Shown here piece after piece: positions 29,291-39,589 of a DNA stretch of 64,000 nt. The stretch spans positions 243,699 to 307,698 of the forward strand of contig JAKVOO010000001.1 of NCBI GenBank assembly GCA_022482735.1. The letters are read 5' to 3'. The notes under the pieces are model-generated. The model was given only the letters and a program-made list of their open reading frames with translations. It did no database searches and had not been told where the DNA came from. Source of the DNA: Bacilli bacterium. Lineage in GTDB: Bacteria > Bacillota_I > Bacilli_A > RFN20 > CAG-826. Position 1 is the first letter of the stretch, and each line of letters begins with the position of its first letter. The translations under genes and the position numbers were made by a program.

Positions 29291-30856
29291 ATGGATTTTC
29301 TACATAAGCTCTTAGCCAACTACTCTTTAAATGAAGAGGAGTATTTAGATTTGATTAAACCGGTTCATCTTTTTGATTTACCGGATCCACGGCTGTTTTC
29401 AAAGATGGACGAGTCGGTGGCGCTGATTAAAAAAACTATTAGCCAACACGGAAAGATAATTGTTTATGGCGATTATGATTGCGATGGAGTGACATCGACC
29501 GCAATTCTTGTTCATGCGCTTCGAAAGATGAACGCGGATGTCGGTTATTATATTCCCAGCCGTTACCAAGATGGCTACGGCATTAATCAAAAAATGATTG
29601 AGGCTTTTAACGATAAACAATATAAGTTAATTATTACAGTTGATAATGGCATTTCACAAATTAAAGAAATAGAGTATGCTCGGCAATTAGGAATCGATGT
29701 TATTGTCACTGATCATCACACCGTTGGCCAAGAGATTCCTAATGCCAATTATATTTTGCATCCTCAATATTCATCTTATTCACAACTGTATTCATGTGGC
29801 GCTTACGTTTCGCTTATGTTGGCCTCCACTCTACTAAATCATTACGATGAATATGAGGTTTTTCTTGCCTCAATTGCTACGATTAGCGATATGATGCCTC
29901 TTATAGACCATAACCGAACTCTAGTTCGAATTGGAATTAGTCTATATAATGAACGCCATTTTGCGCCCATTTATGAATTAATACAACTAGACACGATTAA
30001 TGAGGAAACAATCGCTATGTCAATTGCTCCTAAAATTAATGCTGTCGGGCGGATTATTGAAGATACAAAGGTCAATTATCTTGTCCAATTCTTACTTTCA
30101 AGTTCGAAAAAAGAAATTATTACTTTTAGCAATTGGATTAAAGAAATCAATGTTACCCGGCAATCGCTCTTAAAAGAGACAATTAATGAAGAAAGCGATG
30201 ATATTCTTGTGCAAGATGGAGCCTTCATTGCTGTTTCTAGCACTAAAGAAGGGTTGATTGGGCTATTAGCAACCCGATATATGAATTTGCATCACCTGCC
30301 AACTATTGTTTTTTGCCCCACGGAGCAAGATCCCCTCGTATATAAAGGAAGCGCTCGAGCGGATAATGGCTTTAGCATAGTAAATGCATTTAAAAATTTA
30401 GAGCATTATCTTTTAAATTTTGGGGGTCATAAAGCCGCTGGAGGCTGTAGCATTGAAAAAGCCCAGCTATCTGCCTTTTCTCAGGCCTTTAATGAACTAG
30501 CAAAGCAACCCATGGATGCCATTGATGACGATATTTCTATAGCAATATCTACTTCTGATATTAATTGGACTAATTTTCATATTATGGATACCTTTCGTCC
30601 ATTTGGTATCGGCTTTGTTAAACCATTATTTCGCATTGAAAACGTTGCTACTTCCTCATTATCATTTATTAAAGACGGTCAACATATTTCAACTCTATTA
30701 AAGGATGACGTTAAAATATTAGGCTTTAATATAACTGAGGAAGCAATTAAAAAATACGATAAAATTACGATTTACGGGGAGTTTAATCTCAACGAATTTC
30801 GTGGGCGTAAATCCTTAATTTATCAAATTTCCGATTGGCAAAATGAAAATTTTTAG
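29291..30856 (+). CDS. recJ: Single-stranded-DNA exonuclease RecJ
   Basis: 521 residues, shorter than Bacillus RecJ. DHH phosphoesterase domain: YGDYDCDGVTST, PSRYQDGYGIN, VDNGIS, VTDHHT (DHH). The DHHA1 domain follows with FGGHKAAGGCSI. The metal-binding Asp and His residues are present. It degrades single-stranded DNA 5' to 3' in recombination and mismatch repair. The short length reflects a missing C-terminal extension; the catalytic core looks whole. secDF-recJ adjacency is known in Firmicutes. Confidence 0.93.
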   Translation: MDFLHKLLANYSLNEEEYLDLIKPVHLFDLPDPRLFSKMDESVALIKKTISQHGKIIVYGDYDCDGVTSTAILVHALRKMNADVGYYIPSRYQDGYGINQKMIEAFNDKQYKLIITVDNGISQIKEIEYARQLGIDVIVTDHHTVGQEIPNANYILHPQYSSYSQLYSCGAYVSLMLASTLLNHYDEYEVFLASIATISDMMPLIDHNRTLVRIGISLYNERHFAPIYELIQLDTINEETIAMSIAPKINAVGRIIEDTKVNYLVQFLLSSSKKEIITFSNWIKEINVTRQSLLKETINEESDDILVQDGAFIAVSSTKEGLIGLLATRYMNLHHLPTIVFCPTEQDPLVYKGSARADNGFSIVNAFKNLEHYLLNFGGHKAAGGCSIEKAQLSAFSQAFNELAKQPMDAIDDDISIAISTSDINWTNFHIMDTFRPFGIGFVKPLFRIENVATSSLSFIKDGQHISTLLKDDVKILGFNITEEAIKKYDKITIYGEFNLNEFRGRKSLIYQISDWQNENF

Positions 30857-31004
30857 TAAAGTTAAAAAGCAAAAAACTGCTAAATATTAGTGTTTTTGGA
30901 TGATTATCTTCACATTGTTCGGTTTTATAGGCTTTTAAGTGTACTTATATTTTTAAGTCATGCAAATTATTAAAACTACCACATTACAATTTTGATAATT
31001 ATGT

Positions 31005-31010
31005 TATAAT
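31005..31010 (+). promoter_or_regulatory. Extended -10 element of the Big2 lipoprotein gene
   Basis: TGTTATAAT: TATAAT preceded by TG with one base between. No clear -35. It lies 36 bases before the start codon, which has AAAGGAGG. Confidence 0.55.
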
Positions 31011-31045
31011 CTCTATGTAATAGAAAAGGAGGAAAAATCATAACA

Positions 31046-33424
31046 ATGAAAAAGAAAGTAATTCTATTACCAATCTTCGCATTGTTACTCGCGGGCTGTA
31101 ATGGTCAAGGCGGTAGCAGTAGTGGAGGCGGTGGCATAAGCCTTCCCTCTTCTGATACTTCAGTAAGTGTTCCAACTTCTGAAGGCAGTAGCGAAGAAAT
31201 GCCTAGTGTCGTGGCGATTAAAGATGTGTCTAACTACGAATCTGGTGTCGTAATGACAGTTGGTGGCAAGGTCACCAAAATTTACCAGGATAGTTTAGCT
31301 AACGGCACGATGTCTGTATCGATTCAAGATGGTGCTGATGCTCTCCTTTTATACGCAGTTAGCACTACTGTTCTTGGCGCAGTGAAAGTCGGAGACTCAG
31401 TTGAAGCTTCCGGAACCTATTCGCCATATTACGGAATCGATGAAATCAATCCGGTCACCGAATTGAAAGTCGTCTCGACAAGTTATTCCGTTGAAACCTT
31501 TGAAATCACTACTTGGGACAATGATGTTATCCTAGCCATGGATAGCCGTTTGGTCTCCATTACCGGTGCTACTCCTTTTGCCGATTCTCAAACTGTTAAT
31601 ACTGCCGATCATACAGATTATTATGTTACTTTCGATAATCAAAAAATCGATCTCCGTCTTAACAAGAATCTTGGTGCAGATGTATTATCAGCTATTGCTG
31701 CAAAATTAGATAATTTACGTCCAAATATTGACACTATTGATGTTGTCGGTATTATTGGAAGTTATCAAAACGTCGCCCAATTCTCGCTTGTTTCTGCAAG
31801 TGACATTGTTGTTCATGAAGGTGTTGTCGGTGGTGCTGTTACAGGTGTTACACTTGCAACCGATGGTAATTCTTCAACCACTGCAACGCTTGAACAATAT
31901 AAAACGCTTCAACTTGTTACTGGACTTCAACCAGCGAATGCCGCCAATCAAGTTGTTACCTATGCATCAAATAATGAAGCCGTTGCAACAGTTAATGCTG
32001 CTGGCGTAGTTACCACGATTGCTCCAGGTGAAGCAACGATTACTGTTACCACTGATGATGGTGGATTTACCGCTTCTGTCGTTATTACCGTTACTACGAC
32101 AACCCAAACCGTTTTAGCTCCAGCTGCTGTGCATGAACTTGCCACTGGTGTTGCGGCTGTTGTTAAAGGAACTGTGACTTCAACCCCTTCAAATGGCTCT
32201 TATTCCATTCAATCGGGCAACTCTGGACTATATCTTTACAACGTTCCGACTGCGTTGCGCAGTTCGTTCGTCGTTGGCCATGAAGTAGTAGTTGCTGGTT
32301 CAACCTCCATCTACAAAGACTTTATGGAACTTGCAAGCATCACTGTGGTTGTTGATCTTGGCGTTTCCGCCGAAACCATCAATCCTCTTGTTATTTCGAC
32401 AATGGGTGCTTTGACTGCTGCTGATGCTGGCCGTATCGTTACCGTGACAGGTTTAGCCTATGTCAGTGGTAGTGTTACTGTTGGAACTTCCTCAAGCATT
32501 AACTTCACTTTAGGTGAAGAAAGTGTTGTTGTTAGAACTGACAAGTATCTTGACGATGCAGTTGAACAAGCTATCGCTGATGTTATTGCTGGCATAACCC
32601 CAGTTGATACCGTTGATTTCACTGGTGTATTAGGCTGGTATACCCCAAGCCCACAACTATTACTTGGTGCCGTTGCTGAATTAACCGTTCATAAGGGTGA
32701 ATTAGCACCTGCGACTAGTGTTGTTGTTAGTGCGGCTGATGGTGTTTCTTCAGTCGAGGTTGCTGGAACTTTACAATTAGCAGCCGAAGTTCTTCCAAAT
32801 TCTACCGCTGATGGTTTTGCTGATCAAACCGTTACCTGGTCATCAGGCGACGAAACAAAGGCTACTGTCAGTGCTGATGGATTAGTTACTGGTGTTGCTG
32901 AAGGCGCCGTTACAATTACTGCTACTTCGTCGACAGTGGGCATTGTTGGCACAATTGATTTAACCGTCATTGCCGCAGTTGCTAAAACCAGTTTAACCAT
33001 TACAGCTAGTGATTTGGCGCTTAGTGCCTCCTACGCTGATGGAACTGCTACCGTTAACGGATTATCGATTGCTTTCACTCAACTATACTTAAGTTCAAAT
33101 GGATTTATCCAAATGCGCTATAAGAATGAGATTCAAAGCGGGTTCTTTAATGATGTCGCTACCGAATTAGCAATTGTCAAAATTACTGTGAATTATGATC
33201 AAGCTCAATCAAACTTAACCGAGTTAGACCTCTATGCTGGTAGTGAATCTGTCGCTACTGCAACTGAAAGCCCAACCAAGGTTTGTAATGTAACTGGTCA
33301 ATATTCTTACGATGTTAATTTTGAGGTTACCGATAACATTCACTTCTTTAAGTTAGAAAAACCGCAAGCCTCATATACTGCTTATGTTGAGAGCGTTGTC
33401 TTGACATTTGCCGTTGTTGAGTAA
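31046..33424 (+). CDS. Large surface lipoprotein with repeated OB-like and Big2 domains
   Basis: 792 residues. Signal peptide ends LLLAGC, then a Gly/Ser-rich linker. An OB-fold-like domain (VVMTVGGKVTKIYQDS, SIQDGADALLLYAV; about 60-150) is followed by a second module and a Big2 domain ending in ATVNAAGVVTTIAPGEATITV. A second OB-like unit (AAVVKGTVTSTP, SIQSGNSGLYLYNV; about 360-440) and a second Big2 (KATVSADGLVTGVAEGAVTIT) repeat the pattern, with a distinct C-terminal beta domain. Such architectures occur in cell-surface adhesins and nuclease-associated lipoproteins. The binding partner is unknown. It has its own promoter and terminator. Confidence 0.82.
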   Translation: MKKKVILLPIFALLLAGCNGQGGSSSGGGGISLPSSDTSVSVPTSEGSSEEMPSVVAIKDVSNYESGVVMTVGGKVTKIYQDSLANGTMSVSIQDGADALLLYAVSTTVLGAVKVGDSVEASGTYSPYYGIDEINPVTELKVVSTSYSVETFEITTWDNDVILAMDSRLVSITGATPFADSQTVNTADHTDYYVTFDNQKIDLRLNKNLGADVLSAIAAKLDNLRPNIDTIDVVGIIGSYQNVAQFSLVSASDIVVHEGVVGGAVTGVTLATDGNSSTTATLEQYKTLQLVTGLQPANAANQVVTYASNNEAVATVNAAGVVTTIAPGEATITVTTDDGGFTASVVITVTTTTQTVLAPAAVHELATGVAAVVKGTVTSTPSNGSYSIQSGNSGLYLYNVPTALRSSFVVGHEVVVAGSTSIYKDFMELASITVVVDLGVSAETINPLVISTMGALTAADAGRIVTVTGLAYVSGSVTVGTSSSINFTLGEESVVVRTDKYLDDAVEQAIADVIAGITPVDTVDFTGVLGWYTPSPQLLLGAVAELTVHKGELAPATSVVVSAADGVSSVEVAGTLQLAAEVLPNSTADGFADQTVTWSSGDETKATVSADGLVTGVAEGAVTITATSSTVGIVGTIDLTVIAAVAKTSLTITASDLALSASYADGTATVNGLSIAFTQLYLSSNGFIQMRYKNEIQSGFFNDVATELAIVKITVNYDQAQSNLTELDLYAGSESVATATESPTKVCNVTGQYSYDVNFEVTDNIHFFKLEKPQASYTAYVESVVLTFAVVE

Positions 33425-33448
33425 TATCAGTTGATTTGATTTAAAACT

Positions 33449-33476
33449 AGGCTCCATTAATAATGGAGCCTTTTTT
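33449..33476 (+). terminator. Rho-independent terminator after the Big2 lipoprotein
   Basis: AGGCTCCATT and AATGGAGCCT around a short loop with six T residues. Confidence 0.9.
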
Positions 33477-33521
33477 ATTCATTTTTTCAAGCATTTAACC
33501 TATAATATTAAAAAGGATGTG

Positions 33522-35828
33522 ATGAATATGGCTGAAAGAAAACTAAAATTAATTTACGATGTCCCAGCCAATATTCGGATGGCGGCGCAGAACACACATG
33601 TTAAGCGTTATCAGGGCTCTAAAAGGGCCATCATCATAAAATAAATAATCACAAGCTTCATACTTTTGCGGAAGTTGAAGAATTATATTTTTTGTATATT
33701 AAAGATGAAGCCGATCGGAAACGCATTCGTGACGCCTATGAGTTTGCTGAGGAAAAGCATCGTAACCAGTTACGAAAATCGGGTGAACCATACATTCACC
33801 ACTTAATTGAAGTCGCCTATATTATCGCTGGATTACATGGTGGTCCTAATACCTTAATCGGGGGGCTGCTTCATGATGTAGTTGAAGACACGGATGTAAC
33901 GGTTGATTTTATTCGTTCTCGCTGGGGGGATGATGTTGCCTTATTGGTCGATTCGGTAACCAAAATTCAACGTTTAAAACTTTCAAAACGCCAGGACGAT
34001 AGCGACTTTGTTTATGAGGATCATCGAAAAATTTTCCTGGGAATGGCAAAAGACATTCGCGTCATAATCATAAAATTAGCCGATCGTCTTCATAATCTAA
34101 GAACCTTGGAGTATTTATCCGTTGACCGTCAGCAAGCAATAGCGAAAGAATCGCTACAGGTTTTTGTTCCCATAGCTCACCGTCTTGGTATGTACAATAT
34201 TAAAAGTGAGATGGAAGATATCTGTTTGAAGTACCTTGAGCCTGCAGTTTTTAATGAGATTATGCAGTCTTTAAACAATAAAACTAAAAACCGCAAAAAA
34301 TCTTTGATGGATCTTAAAAAACGGATTGCCGACATCCTATATGAACATAAGATTCCTTTTCGGCTTGAAAGTCGTGTTAAATCAATATATTCAATATATA
34401 AAAAAATGTATTTAAAGCATCATAATTTCGATGAAATATACGATTTGATGGCAATTCGCGTTATTACTAAAACCGAATTAAATTGCTACGAAATTCTAGG
34501 TTTAATTCATGCTACCTTATAAGCCGATGCCTGGACGCTTTAAGGACTATATTGCAATGCCCAAGCCTAATATGTACCAGTCGCTACATACGACAATTGT
34601 GGCCGGTGATGGCCAAACCTATGAAGTGCAAATTCGAACCGAAGAAATGGATGAAATTGCCGAAGGAGGCGTTGCTGCTCATTGGCGGTACAAAGAAGGA
34701 ACAAATTACGATCCAAGACGTGAGCAGAAAGAAATTGAAGAACAGTTGCACTGGTTTAGAGATTTTATCGGCGTGAGCAATGACATGAGTGATAACGCTC
34801 GTGAATATATGGATACCTTGCAGCATGATATTTTTGAGTCTAACGTATACGTTTTTACTCCCAAAGGAAAAGTTATTGATTTACCGATTGGGGCGACCCC
34901 GCTTGATTTTGCCTATAAGATTCACACTGGAGTTGGTGATTCAGCCGTAGGAGCAGTTGTTAATGGATCACTTGTGCCCTTAAACACCGTTTTAAAAACA
35001 GGGGACATTGTTGAAATTAGAACTTCAAAGACATCATCAGGTCCTAACGAAGGTTGGCTTAAAATTGCCCAGACCGCAAGTGCCAAAAATCATATACGTA
35101 AGTTCTTAATAAAGAAGAATAGTGACCTTGTACGCGATGAAAAAATTGCTCGTGGCCGTCAGGCAACAATTGATGCCTTTCGTGAACGAGATATAAATGA
35201 AGTCGATACCCTTAAACTAATTGATGACCCAAAGGTGTTTCACGAATTTAATGCGGAAGATCTTGACGATTTATTCATTGATATTTCTAATCGTAATCCT
35301 TCGCCAGCGGCAATCATTGATTTTTTAAATATCCCCAAAAAACGCGATGTACAAAAACTAGTCCGAAATGTTAGCATGGACAACAAGAATCCCGTCCATG
35401 TTGAAGGTGCGGGTACGGTAGCCATTACTTTAGGAAAATGCTGTAATCCGATTCCTGGTGATGATATTGTCGGTTATATAACAAAAGGCAAGGGAATCAC
35501 TGTTCATCGCGTGACTTGTCCCAATGTTACAAGTGAAGAGCAACGGTTAGTAAGTGTTTATTGGAATGAAAATTTAGGTATTCAAAACTATACTGTTGAC
35601 ATTACCATCGATTGTGACGATCGCCCTAATCTTTTAGTGGATATTTTATCGGTTTTTAGTGCCAATAAAATCGGTGTTAGTCGCGTAAATGCCCGTTTTC
35701 ACAATAATACGATGTCGACGACTATTTCCGCAACAATTCTTGTCAGCGACGCGCATCGCTTAAATGATATTTTTGCCATTGTTAAAAATATACCGGCCGT
35801 GCAAGAAATAAAAAGAGTCGTGCATTAG
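33522..35828 (+). CDS. rel: Bifunctional (p)ppGpp synthetase/hydrolase Rel (frameshifted)
   Basis: Makes and hydrolyses (p)ppGpp in the stringent response. HD hydrolase domain ([23 protein letters not shown]), synthetase domain ([19 protein letters not shown]), TGS domain ([24 protein letters not shown]), conserved Cys region and C-terminal ACT ([20 protein letters not shown]). An extra t near 34522 (accttataag) splits the frame; removal gives HATYKPMPG. The true start is uncertain. ATG 33522 follows AAAGGATG, but its frame reaches the HD domain only if two bases are removed in aaaaggg (33621-33627). A TTG at 33692 is the alternative, giving a protein without the extension. Confidence 0.92.
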
Positions 35829-35836
35829 TTCGGCGG

Positions 35837-35865
35837 TTGACGGCCATTTTTAGGCTCATTATAAT
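35837..35865 (+). promoter_or_regulatory. Sigma-A promoter of hisS
   Basis: TTGACG (35837-35842), a 17-base spacer, TATAAT (35860-35865), 31 bases before the hisS start. Confidence 0.85.
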
Positions 35866-35896
35866 AGACTAGTCTCTGATTTATGGAGGTAAAAGC

Positions 35897-37201
35897 ATGA
35901 ATCAAATTAATCCCCCAAAGGGAACTCATGATATCTATGATCTCGAGGGTGTCGCCAATCAATATATTGAAACTATTTTTTCCTCGTTATGTGGATTTTA
36001 TGGTTTTTCCTATGCCCAAACACCGATTTTTGAGCACACCGAACTTTTTGAACGCGGCGTCGGTGATAGTTCCGATATCGTACGAAAAGAAATGTATACC
36101 TTTAAAGACAAAGGTGATCGTTTTATTACCCTTCGCCCTGAAGGCACAGCTGGAATTATGCGCGCTATCGTCAGCAATAAGCTATACGCTAACACTGATT
36201 TGCCTTTAAAATACTTTTACTCGGGTGAAGTATTCCGTTACGAGCGGCCTCAGCAAGGTCGTTTTCGGGAATTTCATCAACTTGGCGTAGAAGAGGTAGG
36301 AGTTAATTCAATTTATAATGATATTGAAGTTATTCTACTCGGTTATTCGATTTTACAAACTTTAGGCTTAAAAGATGTGAAACTTAAGATTAATTCACTC
36401 GGTGATAAGCAATCTCGCGACAACTATCGAGCGGCTTTAAAAGATTTTTTTGCTGACAAAATTGATGATATGTGCGAAGATTGCCATGACCGATACAATA
36501 CAAACCCACTGCGGATTTTAGATTGCAAAGTCGAGCATGATCAAGAAATTGTTCGCCATGCTCCAATTATGCGTAACTATCTTACGGAAAAAGCTGAAAC
36601 TGATTTTGTTGAGACTTTAGAAGTTCTCAATGCTTTTGGTATTCCTTATGAAGTTGATAACAATCTTGTCCGTGGACTCGATTATTATTCGGGAGTGGTT
36701 TTCGAATTTCACTATACATCAAAAACGGGGCAAAACTATGGGGCAATTGGAGCAGGTGGCCACTACGACCACTTAGTAGAAGAAATCGGCGGTCCCGCTC
36801 TAGAGGGCATCGGTTTCGCGTTTGGACTTGAACGCCTTTATGCTGTTATGCGCGATGATAGTTTATTAGAGGGAATTGACGAAGGGCTTGATTTTTATGT
36901 TATGAGTGTTGGCACCAAAAGTTTTACCGATGCCTTCAGCCTTTTAACCTCTTTACGAGCATCCGGGTTTAAGTGTGAATCAAGTTTTGATGGCAAAGGT
37001 TTTAAGCAACTATTTAAACGCGCCAATCGGAAGAAGGCGAAATTTGCCATTATTATTGGTGATGATGAAGTTGATAAGGAAGTTGTAACCATAAAAAATA
37101 TGCTGACTGAGGAACAATTTATGGTCCCGTATGCTCAAGTTATTGATAAAGCAGACGAATTAATCGATGAACTTGAAGCGCATAGCCACCACCACGAATA
37201 A
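35897..37201 (+). CDS. hisS: Histidyl-tRNA synthetase
   Basis: 434 residues, the normal length. Class II motifs: PPKGTHDI, motif 2 YFYSGEVFRYERPQQGRFREFHQ, the histidine-binding LVRGLDYYSG, and motif 3 GIGFAFGLERLYAV, followed by the anticodon-binding domain. It forms a homodimer. GGAGG precedes ATG 35897. The usual partner aspS does not follow. A His-rich tail (SHHHE) closes the protein. Confidence 0.96.
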   Translation: MNQINPPKGTHDIYDLEGVANQYIETIFSSLCGFYGFSYAQTPIFEHTELFERGVGDSSDIVRKEMYTFKDKGDRFITLRPEGTAGIMRAIVSNKLYANTDLPLKYFYSGEVFRYERPQQGRFREFHQLGVEEVGVNSIYNDIEVILLGYSILQTLGLKDVKLKINSLGDKQSRDNYRAALKDFFADKIDDMCEDCHDRYNTNPLRILDCKVEHDQEIVRHAPIMRNYLTEKAETDFVETLEVLNAFGIPYEVDNNLVRGLDYYSGVVFEFHYTSKTGQNYGAIGAGGHYDHLVEEIGGPALEGIGFAFGLERLYAVMRDDSLLEGIDEGLDFYVMSVGTKSFTDAFSLLTSLRASGFKCESSFDGKGFKQLFKRANRKKAKFAIIIGDDEVDKEVVTIKNMLTEEQFMVPYAQVIDKADELIDELEAHSHHHE

Positions 37202-37248
37202 TCTCTTTACATTTTTGGAATTAAATTTATTCAAGCAGCATAAAATGG

Positions 37249-37254
37249 TATAAT
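37249..37254 (+). promoter_or_regulatory. Extended -10 element upstream of tkt
   Basis: TGGTATAAT (TATAAT at 37249-37254). The -35 is poor. It lies about 140 bases before the tkt start, giving a fairly long leader with no recognised RNA element. Confidence 0.5.
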
Positions 37255-37391
37255 TCTTTTTGTTGGTTTGTTAGTCGGAAAAGTGACTTTTAGTATCTTT
37301 ATTGACATTAAGAAATAAAAATTGTCTCTTTCCAAGTCTTACCATATTGAAAACATCTTATTAATATCGGCAAATAGCCAAAGGAGGACTT

Positions 37392-39377
37392 ATGTTTAAG
37401 AAAAAGAAAGTTTTTAATGACAAATTAGCGATTAATGCGATTCGCGCCACGGTTATCGATATCACAAATAAGGCCAAATCCGGACACCCGGGAATGGCAA
37501 TTGGCAGTGCTCCTGCTCTTTATACCTTATTTGCTAAACACATGGTCGCTGATCCTCTTCATCCAGAGTGGATTAATCGCGATCGATTTGTCTTAAGTGC
37601 TGGTCATGCTTCGGCTTTGCTCTATACGATTTTACACCTCTCTGGCTATGCCGTTTCACTTGAGGACTTAAAATCTTTTCGCCAAATCGATTCCATCACC
37701 CCCGGTCATCCAGAATTTGGACTTACACCTGGTGTTGATGCTACTGCTGGGCCGCTAGCTCAAGGCCTAGCCCAAGCCGTCGGTATGGCAATGGCTGAAA
37801 CGATGCTTAGTGCTCATTATCCTGATAGTGAAAAAATAATGTCGCACTATACCTATGCTTTAGTCGGTGACGGCTGCTTACAGGAGGGATTATCTCAAGA
37901 AGCAATCTCCTTTGCTGGTCATCAAAAACTTAATCGCTTAGTGGTTTTATATGATGCCAATAGCACAACGCTTGACGGTCCATTGACCAATTCATTCAGC
38001 GAAGATGTTAAGGCTCGGTTTATAGCCAGCGAATGGCAAGTTATTGAGATTGCCGATGGTAACAACATTCGAGCCATTGATAAAGCCTTGACGAAAGCAA
38101 AAAAAAGTCAACGTCCAACCCTAATTATGTACCATTCCATTATTGGTGAGGGTAGCGCTAATGCCGGAACATATAAAGTTCATGGCAATCCTTTGGGCGA
38201 AAGCGACGGCGCCTACGCAAAAGGTCATTATCAATATTCGTATCCTCCCTTTGAAATTCCAGCGGAGGTATATGACATTTTTAAAGACACCTTTATCGCT
38301 CGCGGAACTAACGCCTACAAGAAATATGAGGCTGCACTCAATGTTTATGCAAGCACACATGAAAAACAAGCTGCGGAATTTGTCAATAACTTAGGTTTAG
38401 ATATTAATAATTACCTAAATCAACCTCTTCTTGAATTTGCTGACGATTTTAAGGATTCAACTCGAAATACAAGTGGGCAAATGTTAGCGATGTACAACCG
38501 CTTAGTACCAAATCTTGTTGGTGGTAGTGCTGATGTGGCTCATTCAGTTATGACTTTAATTCCTGGTGAGACCGATTATTCATTTCTTCATCGTGAGGGA
38601 AGAAATATTAACTTCGGTATTCGCGAGTTTGCAATGGCGGCTATCCAAAACGGTATTTTACTTCATGGCGGCTTAAGAAGTTATGTCGGTTGTTTCCTAG
38701 TGTTTTCTGATTACATGAAGAATGCCATCCGCATGGCTGCCATCGAGCATTTACCAGCGATTTTTCTTTTCTCCCATGATTCAATTGCGGTCGGGGAAGA
38801 TGGCCCGACTCACCAGCCGATCGAGCAACTAGTAATGCTTCGTTCAATTCCCCATCTTAATGTTATTCGCCCGGCTGATGCTCGGGAAACCGCCTTTGCA
38901 TGGCAATTAGCTTTGAAATCAACTTCGACCCCAACAGCTTTAATCCTTTCGCGGCAAGGGCTGCCTGTGTTGCCCGGAAGCGGAAGTGAAGATATGGCCA
39001 AGGGAGCATATGTGATCGGTAAGGAAGATAATGAAACTCCTGATTACACAATCATTGCCACTGGAAGTGAAGTGTCGTTAGCGCTTGATGCGAAGAAGAA
39101 ACTCAAGGCCTTAGGCATAGATGTTCGAGTTGTGAGTATGCCGTCAACATATTTGTTTGATCAACAATCCGATGCCTTTAAGGATAATCTATTAAAGGTT
39201 CCCTATGAGAACCGTGTTGCTGTTGAAATGCTTTCACCACTTTCTTGGTATAAGTATGCGAAGACGGTAATGGGTCTTGATGACTTTGGAGCCAGTGCCC
39301 CAGCGAAAGACGTGATAGCTAAATTTGACTTCACAGCCGATCATCTTGTGAAATTGATTAAAGGATTAAAGAAATAA
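37392..39377 (+). CDS. tkt: Transketolase
   Basis: 661 residues. A thiamine-diphosphate enzyme of the pentose phosphate pathway, moving two-carbon units between sugar phosphates. N-terminal KSGHPGMAIGSAPALY, ThDP/Mg site GDGCLQEGLSQEAISFAGH with DANSTTLDG, pyrimidine domain with GIREFAMAAIQNG and HDSIAVGEDGPTHQPIEQL, and C-terminal domain TIIATGSEVSLALDA. AAAGGAGG precedes ATG 37392. It is monocistronic with its own terminator. Confidence 0.96.
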   Translation: MFKKKKVFNDKLAINAIRATVIDITNKAKSGHPGMAIGSAPALYTLFAKHMVADPLHPEWINRDRFVLSAGHASALLYTILHLSGYAVSLEDLKSFRQIDSITPGHPEFGLTPGVDATAGPLAQGLAQAVGMAMAETMLSAHYPDSEKIMSHYTYALVGDGCLQEGLSQEAISFAGHQKLNRLVVLYDANSTTLDGPLTNSFSEDVKARFIASEWQVIEIADGNNIRAIDKALTKAKKSQRPTLIMYHSIIGEGSANAGTYKVHGNPLGESDGAYAKGHYQYSYPPFEIPAEVYDIFKDTFIARGTNAYKKYEAALNVYASTHEKQAAEFVNNLGLDINNYLNQPLLEFADDFKDSTRNTSGQMLAMYNRLVPNLVGGSADVAHSVMTLIPGETDYSFLHREGRNINFGIREFAMAAIQNGILLHGGLRSYVGCFLVFSDYMKNAIRMAAIEHLPAIFLFSHDSIAVGEDGPTHQPIEQLVMLRSIPHLNVIRPADARETAFAWQLALKSTSTPTALILSRQGLPVLPGSGSEDMAKGAYVIGKEDNETPDYTIIATGSEVSLALDAKKKLKALGIDVRVVSMPSTYLFDQQSDAFKDNLLKVPYENRVAVEMLSPLSWYKYAKTVMGLDDFGASAPAKDVIAKFDFTADHLVKLIKGLKK

Positions 39378-39398
39378 AAAGCCCGGCCGGGCTTTTTT
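39376..39398 (+). terminator. Rho-independent terminator of tkt
   Basis: AAAAAGCCCGG followed directly by CCGGGCTTTTTTT, a perfect GC-rich hairpin overlapping the end of tkt. Confidence 0.92.
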
Positions 39399-39589
39399 TC
39401 TATAGAATTATAAATTGTTTGGTACGCTTTTTTAAAAAATAGAGTAGTCACTTAAAATTATTACTTAGAAAATTAATTCTTCTTAATTGACAATTATTAT
39501 ATTCTTATGAACTGATAATCTAAAATTTGGCATCTCACACTTTTCTTTAGCCAGGTAGTAGAATTAAAAATAGAGTGGGTGTCTAGTTA

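Noticed and set aside
31046..33424. CRISPR or direct-repeat array in the repetitive lipoprotein gene
   Set aside because: The repetition is protein-domain duplication; no short identical repeats with unique spacers occur here or elsewhere in the window.
37261..37391. Riboswitch upstream of tkt
   Set aside because: The leader is about 130 bases but no conserved aptamer core or terminator was recognised.
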